NCBI GenBank assembly: GCA_037013685.1 | Contig: CM072887.1 | Location: 40,351,154-40,415,153, forward strand | Source of the DNA: Acridotheres tristis | Lineage: Eukaryota; Chordata; Aves; Passeriformes; Sturnidae | DNA length: 64,000 nt | Direction: 5' to 3' | Part shown: piece by piece, positions 48,545 through 60,730 of the stretch | Position numbering within the stretch: position 1 is the stretch's first letter | Layout: each line of letters opens with the position of its first letter | Made by a program: the position numbers and the translations under genes | Notes under the pieces: model-generated | Told to the model about the DNA's origin: nothing | Databases searched by the model: none | What the model saw: only the letters and a program-made list of their open reading frames with translations

Positions 48545-50555
48545 TCCTGACACATGCCCAGAAACAATGCTGATGGCCCCTGAGCTGGGCCAGCCATGCT
48601 TTTCCCTGCTCCTGGAGGCAGGCAATGCCCAGCAGCAGCCCAGGCAGCTCTCACAGTGCCTTGTGACAGCCACATGCACCCAGCCATGCCCCGGAGAGGC
48701 AATGGGGATGTGCTATGCACCAGACCCCACCTCTTGAATTGCTGCACACACCTGCACACACAAGAAGGGCAGCAGGGTTTCTGTAACACCTGTCCCAACA
48801 GTTCTGCATCTCTCAGGAATCCCCATCACCTTTAAATGCAGCAAATGCCACTCAGATGTCAAGTATTCATTTTGATAGGGATGATTTTCATCAGTGAAGA
48901 CAACAGATCTCTTCTGGAAAAAACTTCTCCTTGTCACCATGCCTGCAGTTCATTTGGGCAATGGCACTCTCAACGAGAGAGAGAAATGTGTCATCTCTCA
49001 GGGAGCACCTCCAGGGCTGAGCAGGCCTACAGGCATAGAGCACATGCTGAATGCACCAGCCTTCCCAGCCCTTCAGCCCCAAGGAGCATTTCTCTGTGTA
49101 CTGCTCCCTGGACTTGCAGACCACCTCAGTATCCTAAACTCTCCTTGCTGTCTTCACTGGGAAGACAAAAAGAAAAGACCCTAGGCACCAGCACACTTCA
49201 AAAATAGAAGTGCCCAAAAAAGGGCTACTCAGATAATCATCACTGTGCAGATCTTTAAAATTATATAAAATTATTATAGGCATCACATATAGTATGAGAG
49301 TAGAGGAAGGTTGATCTTTCCCGAATTTGGCTTTTTTTGTGAATAGGGGATTTCTTCCACCCCAAGGAGATAGGAGAAAGGTGATTGCTGAAGCTACAGC
49401 CCCACCACAGTGTAAAACAGGCCAGAGACTGTCCTCCAGTCCTGAGGCATGTCTTCATGACTGAATTGATGAAATTTCTGGCCCTACTTCCACTCCCCAC
49501 TTTGTAAGACGTCTGAATCCAAACTGCTCCCTGGGAAGAGCCTGTTAGATATCATCTTGGGAGAATGAGAGCTTGCACAGATGGAAGGAAGTGTGTGGGC
49601 AGACATGGAGTCAGAGCTTTGACGTGTGCCCTGCCCCTGCCTCCTGGAGAAGACACGACAGACATTGTGTGCCATATTCAGCCACTCTACTCTGCATTCT
49701 CCAATAGACTTGGATACTTGGTGCAGTCATCCCAAGCCTGAAAGACTAATGCAGTGGTTGTTCATCCACATGGAGATTAGCCCAACATTTCTCCATGATC
49801 CACAGGGGATTTGGGCAGAAGTTTCACTCAGGTGGGTGGACCACCTGTGATCCTGCAGCCCTCTTACAAGGTCTTTAGGCCCTGATGAATTTTTATGAAA
49901 GAAGGAATAATTAAATAAATAATTAATTTAAAAGAAAAACTCTCATCTTTGTCATAACATCCAAAACTCCCAAGAAACATTTTCCTAGAATCCAAAGAAA
50001 AAAATTAAGTGTACGAGGCTATGAACCTTTAAATCTGAGTTTGGACTGTAAGGAGGCCAAAAGCTAGCCAGACTGGAGTAGTTGGGAAGCCCTGCAGCCC
50101 ACAGAGAAAAGAGCACAAAGCTCCCATTCCCTCTACTGTACCAGAGCTGCCTTCTGACACTGTTTTCGGGAACTTGCCAGCTCATTTTCTAACTTGTTTG
50201 TGAGACATCAACAGCCTCAAATTACAGCAGTCTGAACAGCCCAGTAAATATTTACACAAACCTGCTGGTGATGGTTTGAGCTGACATGCGTTACCTTTTG
50301 TGTTGGGGGGAGGCTATATTTACAGCCAACCAGCTAATGAACATGATCCCAGCCATGGTTTAATACAGATGGCTCTTTCAGCATTTGCGGCTTTCAAGTT
50401 ACAGAGAGCACAAACTTCAATAGCCTTCGTTAGAGCTCCGTCTCAGCTCTCTCCGTTTTGTTTACAACCAGTCTCTCTTTGTGCAGTCAAGGGTTGACTA
50501 ATGTTCAGCTGTTTGCAGCCAGCAATGCGGTTGTGTAGGACAGGGCTTGTTTCTT
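48545..50555. other. No recognised gene
   Basis: A G+C-richer patch (48540-48800), where the missing 5' half of the receptor relic should lie, shows no TM1 or TM2 motif. Frames on both strands overlap (48415-48798 -, 48836-49207 +). The rest looks unique. Confidence 0.4.
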
Positions 50556-50557
50556 GT

Positions 50558-50621
50558 CTTTTTTTTATTTCTTTTTTTCCTCTTTTTTTTTTTTTTCCTT
50601 TTGACACTGATGGCTTTTATT
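50558..50621 (-). promoter_or_regulatory. Possible minus-strand polyadenylation signal with A-tract
   Basis: On the minus strand an AATAAA hexamer (50616-50621) is followed about 18 bases later by an A-rich tract, including a run of about 14 A at 50583-50596 with more A-runs beyond. The layout resembles either the tail of a minus-strand retrocopy or a genomic A-rich region beside a chance hexamer. No coding sequence is recognised upstream (50625-50900). Confidence 0.3.
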
Positions 50622-50909
50622 TTAAACTTACAATGAATGCAATTTCTGCAACGTAGATTCATTTTTGCTTGAGTGTCATTTCTCCAGGCTGTCTCACAGG
50701 GCTGGAGCCTGGTGTGGAGGGAGTGTGGAAGGGGACAGGAAGCAGTGCCCAGACACAGGCTCTGGCTGTGGGGCTTGGTGAAGGGCTGGAAGCCATCCCT
50801 TTCCAGGTCACCCCTTAGAGACACCTTTTATGGACACCCAGGTCTCACTGGCAGCTCTGGTTGGATTCCAGACTGCCCGAAGGAAGATGACTAAAAAACT
50901 TGTAGTTTA

Positions 50910-53900
50910 TGCAATCAGTATTTATTGTAACAGCACATTTTGTATCTTCTTTTTTAGCCATAATCTAAACCATTGGCTGAAAATATCTCAGTTTTTTGCC
51001 ACTCTACATCAACGAAATACTTTAGATAAATGAGACAGGAAAATAGGAGGGTGAGGAAACTAATGAAGGAAATTCAGACTGTTATTCTGACAATTATTTT
51101 GCATTGGTTGGTTATGATAGAAGCACAGATAATCTTTGTCTTTACTGTCATCACACTCACAAAACCCCAGACTCTAAGAAACTCACTGATTCAAGACCAC
51201 TTGTACTTAGTGAGTCAACACTCCCCAGTAGCAGACAGTCTGACAAATGCTCTGTGGTTGAGATGAACTAAGTTTAGACCAGACTGCACAATGCCACAGT
51301 TTTAAACCTACAATACTCTAAAACTAAATGCAGGTGAGGAATTCTGAATGATGAGACATAGTTGGTTCTAGAAAAAATTCTTGTATTGTGCAAGTATCTT
51401 ATGGGCTGCTAGAATCTAATGTGTCAGACAAAATCCCACCAAACTAAAGACTAACTCCAGTTTTCAAGTCACTGCACTCATATGGAGATCTATCCTGACA
51501 GCAGGGCTGACAAAGCACAGAAAATCTATTTGGTCAAATATCTCTCCTGAGAAAGGACAAAGGTACCAGCATGCTGAAAATGTCTGACCTTTGCAAGCTT
51601 AGCCTTGGATGTTCCCTCACAAATCTGGTGAAAATACAATAAAAAGATAGCTCAGAGAGATTTATGGCTGCATATAGCTGATCTGAAATCATTAATGGAA
51701 AAGAAGGTCGTCTTTTAAGGAGAAAAAATAGCCAATTCTCAAATGATGGGCTGCTCTTTACCTCCAAAACAAGAAGCTTTTCCCATTGAAAGCATCACCA
51801 TTTCACTGCTATCATTGAATGAAAACACCTGATATTCCCTCGTGGAGCAGGATCCCACAGTGTTGGCAACTGCCCTTGAGTTTTGTTGTAAAGACAGGTG
51901 AAAAGGCAGGTGACAATGGCTGGAGTCGGAACTTGATCTCAATCTGCCCTTTCTGATAAAGGTCAGGACAGTTCTTTTAAGCTCCATGCTGGACCAGATT
52001 CCACTATTTGTACATTTTGCTTCATCAAATCTCTTCCTGGAGTGGTAACACAGATTGAGTATTATACCTCATAGAAGCTGCATCATTTAGTTAAATGCTT
52101 TCAGAGAACAAAAGCCTTGGAAACAACAGAGTTGCTTATTAGTACTTTGACAAAACATTTGTTACCAGAACACAGTCTGTTAAGAGCTGTTCACAGAATA
52201 ACAGAGTTGCTGCCAAATATCCTAAAACAAAACTTTGAGGGAGAATTTTTGTTTTTAAATAAACATATTTTGAGTGAAATCTAGAGCTTCAGATTCTGGT
52301 GCAAAGGAATAAGGCTGATTAAAATAAAATATTACCAAATTCTGTAAAGAAACTATTTGTCCCAAATAGACCTAGATGTTTTTCCTATCTTTCCTTGCTC
52401 ATGAACATTCAACTTCATGTTTTCATTTATGTTGGTTAGGAAACACCAGGTCTTGAGATCTGTCACAGAATAAGAAGCACGTCTTTGGGCCAAGCCTCCT
52501 GTAGCTACGTGTGTCTTTGTAGAGACTGCCTGCTTCACATTTCCCCCTGCTCTTTGTGTGTTGTTTGTCTGCTTCAATTATAAATACTCCAGGATAGGCA
52601 ACTCATTGCTATGTACATCTGTCAGGCACCTGTCACACTCTTCCTTGCCTCTGGATGTTCTACCACAACAACAATTATTCAACGATACACGAGAATTAAG
52701 TGTCTCTGAAAGAAAGGTATGTGGTCCTATGGAGACCTATGCTCACATCTCTTTTCGAAAAGGAATTGGTTCCTGAGTTTGTAGAGATAGTAATTGTGGC
52801 TGCTTATCCAAATTTGGGATGGATGCAGGGATATCCTGTGAGAAGGCTTCAAAATGTTTTTGAATGATTGCAACCAATGAGACATTAGTGTAGATGGTGC
52901 TAGAGAGAGAAGAACAGTACTGTGGTGAGAAGGCAGGACTGCACTAGAAGATGCTCTTTCAGCCTTTTTCTCATTCCACTGTCATTTTCCCTCTTTGGCT
53001 GGTGGCATAGTTGATTGAGAACTTCCCACTTTGATTTTCTGCAGAAATATCCCACTTGATGAAATCTCTAGTTTGCTGACTTTCTCCCTCTAGTAGGGTT
53101 TGTACCAGAGGATCTGTGGACACTCCATATGAGATAACATCCCTCCCTGAACTCTTCCTGACACGGACTGCGTGTTGCCCATACAGGCAGGCTACGACAT
53201 GCACAGGAATTATGTACCTGAGTGTTTATCTGGGCTGTCCCCAGACATGTCACTCAGATGTATTGATTTTAGAATTACTGAAGAAACTGCTTGTGATCTG
53301 GAAAGTCCCCTCTCAGTCTTTGGGAAGAGCCCTGTGTTATTAGGCAAGCAGTTCCTGGTATGAGATCAAGTAGAAATTTCCTGGGCTCAGGTTATTCTAA
53401 TACCTCGTTCTAATGACAATGCTCTAGTTCTTCATGTGTCTCTGGAGTGGTCGAAGGTCATAAAGGAGAAAATGCATCTCTTCCAAGGACATGTGCAAGG
53501 TCCAACCTCAACCAGCATCAGTTTGCTGTGGAAGCCATAAGCCCCTTCTGCTCCCATTCAATTGTTGCTCCAGAGCGACTGTGACCCAAACTTGCTGCAC
53601 TGGGGCTATTCTGTTAGCCAGGTCTGGAAAAGGAAAAGGGGAAGAAATCAGAAACTACAACAGTCCTAAGAGCAGTACTGAACCAGGTGAAACCCCAGTC
53701 TGTACCACACAAAAGAAAGCAGGACAGAAGGACCCAGAAACTGAGTATCACACTTTTTCCATGAACAGAATTAAAAGTTTATGCAGGGATATCATTACTA
53801 CTGCTTATGGTTACAGTTGTTCAGCATATTATAAAAAAACTTGTGGAGTAATCTAGGGTGGAAAAATTCTGCTCATAGTGTAAACTAAAAAATAACTCAT

Positions 53901-54265
53901 AAAAAAATGCATTGACACAAAGATAAAACTCATGCAAGGATAGAGCAGGCTGTTGATACATGTTTCTCTAGAAATAGAGCAGCGTCACTTAAAATTCAGG
54001 AGTATTTTTGACATTTGATTTTATTCTTTCACATAATCTCCTTCTACAGAATTTGGACAGAACTGCTCCAAATTTTTTATCAGCTCTTTAATCCATCTTC
54101 ATGACCATGTACAAAATAAGCCACCGAAGAGGGAATGCATTGAACCACAGTGATGACAACTCTGCTTGGCTGAGCTGAAATGGACAACATGCGTGTCCCA
54201 GATGGCTTCAAAAAGAATACATTCTGATTAAGGAGCAGTGGGAACGTTTTCCAAGGACATTTGGG
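50910..54265. other. No recognisable gene or repeat
   Basis: AT-rich sequence. The minus frame 52971-53204 and the plus frame 53491-53856 (121 codons) have no recognisable domain. No LINE motif is visible. Confidence 0.45.
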
Positions 54266-54284
54266 TGCCTTTTATAAATTTATA

Positions 54285-54316
54285 AGGCAGATGCTTCTCC
54301 TTAAAAGCATCTGCCT
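54285..54316. repeat. Perfect 12-bp stem hairpin beside a 14-bp palindrome
   Basis: AGGCAGATGCTT (54285-54296) and AAGCATCTGCCT (54305-54316) are exact reverse complements around an 8-base loop. Just upstream, TTATAAATTTATAA is a perfect palindrome ending at about 54285. A TTTTT run follows at about 54323. The stem is too short for a typical microRNA precursor and no function is known. Confidence 0.85.
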
Positions 54317-54329
54317 CACAGACCTTTTT

Positions 54330-57300
54330 CTCCCCCTTCACTCGGATGTATAGGGATTAAACTTCTGTGGAATGGTGAGTCCACTGCAGTTTCATGTGCA
54401 TGCTAAGCCCAGTTTTGCCACATTCACAGTGAATGATACCCTTGCTGAAGAGCTGCAAGAGGAGGGGGTTGGCTCCTCATCTCACAGAGGATCTGGGAAT
54501 GGGAAGATGCCAGAAAAGAGTGGTATCTAGTGGGGAGGACTCCCCTGTATTCAAACACAGTACCTAGAGTCCATCTGTGAAGAGAAGAGGGACTGTTCGG
54601 AATTCTCCACCACTGTTGCAGAATTGCTGTTTTGCATTTTATGAGATCTGTTATCTTCTGTATTTGATCAGGCTGCGTTCTTGTCTGAGATTAAGTAACC
54701 AACCACCTAAGCAGCTAACTAGCCCCTGAAATGTGTGGGCCTTTAACACCACTGCAGAGTGTCTAGAGAAAGGTCTGCTGTGCAGCCACAAGTGCCCTGC
54801 TGAGATCAATTCCAGCACACAGACCACAAGACTGGAGCAGTTCCTCAGGGCCTTCTTGGTACACTGGCCTTGAGGGAACCTCTGAGCAATGACAGAAAGC
54901 CAAGGCAGTCTTATGAAAACACTTAACTCTGTGTCCACAGCACAGTGCATTTATAGCTGCTCAGAGCACATAAATGTTGCTGTCTCTGTTTTCCTCAGAC
55001 ACATCAACTTTTTATTGTCCGGGGATTTACACTGCAGTGTAATGCAATGCCTTATGAGCCCTGCAGGATCAGGGTGCAGTGCAGAAGGTCAGAGGGAACA
55101 ATTTGTAACAATAACTATGGGATAAGCAACTCTGCAACTCCGCATTTTACAGCCCAAAGCAGCACACACAGCTCTTACTGGTGATGGAAAAGTGATATTT
55201 GGGTGCCAGAACAGTTCTGTTGGGGCAGAACATGTTAAGTGAGGAAACTTCTCATCCCTGGGGATCCTACCTGGAGACACCCTCATTGGGGTTGCCAAGG
55301 GACTAGCAAGCAGTGTGAGAGCATCAAGGAGTCAGCATCACAGCACACGTAACTTAACCCATGGCGTTAGGAACCAAATCACCAAGAGAGTAGGTCAGTT
55401 TGGAAGATGGGTTAAAGATCTCCTGTTCTGCCCACTAAGGCACATTACCCTGCCATTTGTGTGCTTCAGCAGAGCAGAGACAGCTCGCAGGGACCATCAC
55501 TAGCAGTGCAGCATGCAACAGCCTTTCATCTGAAGAATGTGGCTCTGCTTGCTGAGACTACTGAGGAGTCAGTAGTCTGGGAACCAAGTGAAGACAGCTT
55601 CCTGCGGACACTTGTCAGGCACTGGCACATTTCTGTGTATTTATGGACACTTAGTGTGGGTCTCATCTGAGGACTGACCCAGAACTGCTGTGACAGGGAC
55701 ACTAAGTGCTTGGCCGAGTGCACTGGAGAGAGGGAAATCGTGTCTGTCAGTGCCCAGCTTCACCCTGGCTGCAGCAATTTAGCAAACGTTCTTGTTTTGA
55801 ACATGAGGCACACTCACAGAAACTCTTGTACTCTTGGATTTCAAATAGACTGGGAGCATCGAGTGCGTCAAAAGAAGAAATTGCTGTAAATATAATAGCC
55901 TTTCTGCACTAAAAGTCACACAGAAAACCATGCAAGCATCTGTATTTAATCTGCACATCAGTCTGACAGACTGATTAAAAAAACCCAAAACATAAAATGA
56001 ATAACCTTGCTTTGCCTGAAGAATATTCATGCAATCAAAGAGGGCGTGTTTAAGTCAAGTGCAGAGATCAAATGGTACCAAATTCCAGAGTATAACTGAC
56101 ACATTGGGACGATCCAGTTTTACTTCTTCAGGTCCTTTTCCAGTCCTACTACCCATCTGGCAAAAAAAAGATGTGCTGTTCCTCTCAGTGCTTTTTTACT
56201 CATAAGAGAACAAATTTAGCTTTTTGATCCTGACTTAGAGCTACTGGGTTCATTCCCACTTCTGCAGAGACCTCCCCTGTGAGTTTACATGTTCCAGTTG
56301 GGCTCTGCAGCTGCTGGAGACAGTGCCCCACCGCAGTGCCACACTGTATTTTGGAAAGTCTGTGTCTTGTTAAGAAGCAGTGGGGCTGGTTATGCCACGT
56401 GGATGCTGGTGTAATACTCCCTGTGCCCTGTGGTCCTGTCTCCAGTCTCTCTGTGCTATACACACAACACAGGTCAGAGGGGTGTTCTTCAGAAAAAGGT
56501 ACAACTACATAGCAGAGCAAACTCATTACTTCCAAGTACAGTTTCTTGCATCTAAAACAGAGATGTATATATACTTCTGTGTCCCAAGGTGGCTCTGGGA
56601 CTTTTCTTGAGGTGGTTGTTGGCTCTGAATGAACAGTTTCCACATGTACCTGTGGAAGCTCCCACTATTAATGTTCTCTAGCCAAGGCTGATGGTTGCTT
56701 GTAATGGCTGCCTACAAGATATGGCAAAACTCTTCCCAGAAAAATATTCCTTGCCTTTCTCAGCCTTTCATCCTTGCCTTACCACTAACTCTTATACATG
56801 CACGAATTCCAGTTAGAGGTGAGCATTTTCCTTTCAAGCTAAGAGGAAGTACTTCAACCTGTGAAAACTGCTGCCTTAAAGATAGCAGTATGTGCTGCTG
56901 GCAGACCACCTTGCAGCTGTCTGTGGTGGTGCTTGGTAGATGCAGAAAGCCTGGGGGCACACTCAGCCTGCTGTGACAGCTAGAGGTTACTTTTGTCCTC
57001 CTGGACAAGGCAAATGTGGTTTTTCTTTTACTTTTTTATTTTTTAGAGTGGGGAGGAGGCGGGGGTGCCTCCTGCAGTTTTTCTTGATAGTTGTATTTTA
57101 CACACTTGAAGAAATAAATCTGCTTATCTTGCAGTTCCACATCTTACAGCCCTATCCCAGACTTATTCCCATTGCATCACCATGTGCTGCTGTTTTACTG
57201 GTCCCCTCCAAGCTAAGACAACCTCTGAGCAACTGACCTCAACAAGTGATTGCAAGGAGATCACTTCTTTTCTCTGCTACTTCCAGTCTCACCTCTTCAT

Positions 57301-60300
57301 AAAATACAACCTCTGATGTTTCCTTATAAAAAAAAACCAAACTCTTTAGTGCAGGAACAAGCTCCTATTTTTTGCACAGCATTGGGCAACACAATACCAG
57401 GGCCACCTGGGACAGCTGTCTGCAACACAACACAAATAATGGAGTCTTCACTACCAGGGCAAGGGGGCAGAGTTTTCCTCTGAGCATTCAGGATCTCTGG
57501 TCTGCTGTTGCAGCACCCAGCAAGCAGCTCAAAGCTGTGCACAATGTGATTCATCTGATTTCCTCTGAGGACAAGGCTGCTGCCGTGGATGATGGGAGCG
57601 GGAGTTGGAACTTGCTGAGTTCAGGGGATTCCCTTCTCTTCTTAGATCTCCTTTGTCTAGGTGGCTGCAGCAAATTTTCATGAATTGGAAAAGTCCCGGG
57701 ACAGCCCAGTTTCCAGCTCCTGCCTTCCCTGAGGCTCAGTGTACGGTGCAGAGGAGGAAGAGGTCACGGAGGGAAGGGGAGGGTGCCGTGGGCTGCTGAC
57801 ACAAAACACTGCAAATTTCCACCCGCCTGGGGCTCGCCAAAAGGAACTGCCTGAATCAGGAAGTTGGGCAATGCATGGAAACACACTTCCCCTCACTCCA
57901 CACTTCTGAATAGAATTGTCACAACTATTTATTTTTAAACTCCTTGCTTTCTCCCTGCTCTGTCCAAGGCATCTCTTCCTCGCCAGAAGACAAATAGCAA
58001 TACGTATGGGAACTCCACAACCTTGAAGACACCAGAACCGGCTGCATTCAGGAAAGTCAGTAATTTCTCTCCTTCAGGATGCAGAGAGCAGAGAACTGAG
58101 CCTCCAGGTAGTGCTCAGGGCCCTTCCCATAACAGAAGTGCCGTTCCTAACACATATAAGAGCTACTCACCAGGTACAGTTAAGCCCCTGGTCATTAATA
58201 AAAAGAGTGAGCTGTTTCATGCCAAATTCAAACATTTGTCCTCCATCTGAACTGGAAATAAAGCAGTATCTTTCCCAACTGTCTGGGGGAGCTGGTATAA
58301 GGAAGAGTTTGGTCAGAGCTGCAAAAACCCACATTCAAATTCCTGTGCTGCTGGTTCTGGGGCAAAGTTTCTTTCTCTTAAATTACTACTGACTGGAGAA
58401 ATCAAGGTTTTTTTACCTGGACTTCCCACTACCACCATCAGCATCATAACCAACCACAAGCAAGCAAAGTGAGAGGGCTCATCTTCCGCCCCATCACAAC
58501 AGTCACAGCACCTCACAGCTAGAAGGATGGGGAAATTCTCATCTGAAGGTATTCTACAGATTAGGAAAGACAAGAGGTTGAAAGCTGAAAGTTGAACCTG
58601 AGCCTTTTTGGTTCGTTGTGCCATACTGGATGTCTCTTCATGGAGGAGTGGAAGACAGCATGTCTCCATTCCTGGGAGAAAACATTGAATAAAAAACCAG
58701 CAGGAACAATTGATTATTTTCAAGAGCATTAGCTGGGAAGGCTTGAAAGTGAACAAAGATCTTGTCTCCCTCCAAACTTCATTGAATCTCTCCTACTCCT
58801 CTTTCTCTCCAGACCTCAGCCCCTGCCCTCCAGAACATCCTGAGCAAACAACTGAGATTTCCTGTGCAGTGAGTCATGGGATGGAGCACAACTGGGAATA
58901 TGAAGCAATGGATCAGGAAATGTTTAATGTAAGACAGGGGACGGAGGGAAGCAGGGCAGAAGTGAATGGAAGGTAGAAAGAAATCTTCAAATAATACAAA
59001 GAAACTCTGACTCAACTGGAGACTGAACAGAAGAGCCTGCAAAGAAACAGTAACTGAAAGTAATGGAAATGCATTTGGAATTGTTGAAGGGCTGCAATGC
59101 AGTGACAGAGGACAGTGGGAGAGCAGTTATACAATGCTGTGAGGCCATTGTAGGCAGAGGGTGAAGTCAGTCAGGGCAGATACTGGGTGAGGCAGGACTG
59201 TGCAGATGAGCAATGGCCAGGGCAGCAGGGCAGGCAGCAGGCAAGGCAGGCAGAGCTGCTCACTGGATGAAGGATCAGGCAGCTTCCTTGGCAGGGAATT
59301 GGCTGAGCACTCCCCTTAACAAGGATGCACATCTTTCTTCTGAAAGCTTTCAAAAGCAGTGATTCCACTTCAGCCAATGATGGGTGTTGTCAAAGAAAGG
59401 TATCAGAACCCAGAGGAGCAGAGCTGTATCCAGCAAAGAAATCAAAGCATGCCATGTGAAGATAGCTCTCCTTTGCCATACGTGTTACAGTTATTTACAC
59501 CTGTTCAAAGGGGCAGCAAATGTTACTAAAAGCAAACAGCTCCTTGGACTGGTAGCATTTAATGTACATCCCACTTAGCCAGTTTGACCTGGCACTGATG
59601 ACAAGCCCAGGGGTTGCACAACTGAGGATTATAAGATGCCTGCTGGTTGCCAAAGCTGAGTCTCCCCAAGACAAGAGTCCTCCTGGTATGCCTGCACATG
59701 AGAGAAGGGCATTTTGTGTAGTCAGGAGAGGCAGTGACCCATTTAACACCACTTGGTGCTGGCCAAGGCAGCAGTGAGCTGGACAGTGTGCTGTTCTGCC
59801 CAGCACTGCCATCTCACCCTCCCAGCCACATTGGGTGTACCTGTCCTTTATCTGCCTAGGGAACTATTTATTCCAGCTCACCCAGGATGAGGCCTCTGAG
59901 ACGAGCACTGAGAGGAAGGGCTGTCTTTGTTCCCCATCTATGTACTGATTAGCACACTCTGACCTGACCCCTGGCTTGGTCTCGAAACACAGATGAAATA
60001 CAAATAATAGTGTTGCTGGATTGGTTATCAGCAGCTCACTCAGGGATGCACAAAAGTCTTCTGGACTTTGCCCTTTTGCTTTAAACCAAATGTATGTCAA
60101 GCAGGAATCACCCTGGGATAACTCCAGTGTTGCTGCTACTGTGCTAATGTACAGTGCTGCAATACAGCCACAGTCACTGCAAGCCCATCATCACAAAAAA
60201 AACAACCCCACCCAATTTCAGTCCCACCATGGGAATAAGTGACAGAATAAACCCAAGGAAAATAACATCTTGTAGAAATTAAAAGCAAAAATAAATAAAG

Positions 60301-60430
60301 TCCAGAACATCAAACTTTCCAAATTATCTCTTTCTCATTCATCTTTCTACTAAAACACAAATACAAAACCACAATTCGTTGAATTTTGGCAAATTACTGT
60401 ATTTGTGGACTTGGACTTTTAAACCCAGAT
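54330..60430. other. No recognised gene; minor repeats
   Basis: Unique-looking sequence with frames up to 147 codons (56200-56643 -, 58313-58756 -), none of a known family. A GGCAG-rich minisatellite-like stretch lies at 59216-59256. Confidence 0.45.
59216..59256 (+). repeat. GGCAG-rich imperfect minisatellite
   Basis: Repeated GGGCAGCA, GGCAGGCA and GCAAGGCAG words over about 40 bp. Confidence 0.7.
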
Positions 60431-60438
60431 TTTCTGCC

Positions 60439-60470
60439 TTTTGTTTTGTTTTGGTTTGGTTTGGTTTTTT
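60439..60470 (+). repeat. (TTTTG/GGTTT)n low-complexity repeat
   Basis: TTTTG units followed by GGTTT units and a T-run. This is simple sequence. Confidence 0.85.
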
Positions 60471-60711
60471 ATACCTAGTTTACACCAAGGGAAGTCCATT
60501 GACGCACAGGGAGCTGCTGTCAGGACACCTGAAGCACTCGCCACATCCTTCTGGATCACCCAAGGTGGTGCTCACTTTTGTATCCAGGCAGTGGCACAGC
60601 AGGAATCACAAAATTTGTAAACCTAGAGCTGCAGCCAGTGAGGCTGGTAGTAAGAGGTGAACAACCTCAACTCACCCTTCTTTGACTTTTTTCCAGCAGT
60701 GGGACTGTCCT

Positions 60712-60730
60712 CATTGCCCTCAGGGCAATG
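60712..60730. repeat. 19-bp near-perfect palindrome
   Basis: CATTGCCCT and AGGGCAATG are reverse complements around a single central base. Confidence 0.85.

Noticed and set aside
56100..56150. Possible plus-strand CR1 tail (TTCAGGTCCTTTTCCAGTCC)
   Set aside because: The match is limited to one short word and lacks the ATTCTATG-like end and the upstream 3' UTR blocks.
58313..58756. CCDCCDGAEDEP stretch resembling a cysteine-rich calcium-binding or LDL-receptor-type motif
   Set aside because: Only about a dozen residues match loosely. The cysteine spacing on either side is wrong and the rest of the frame is unrelated.
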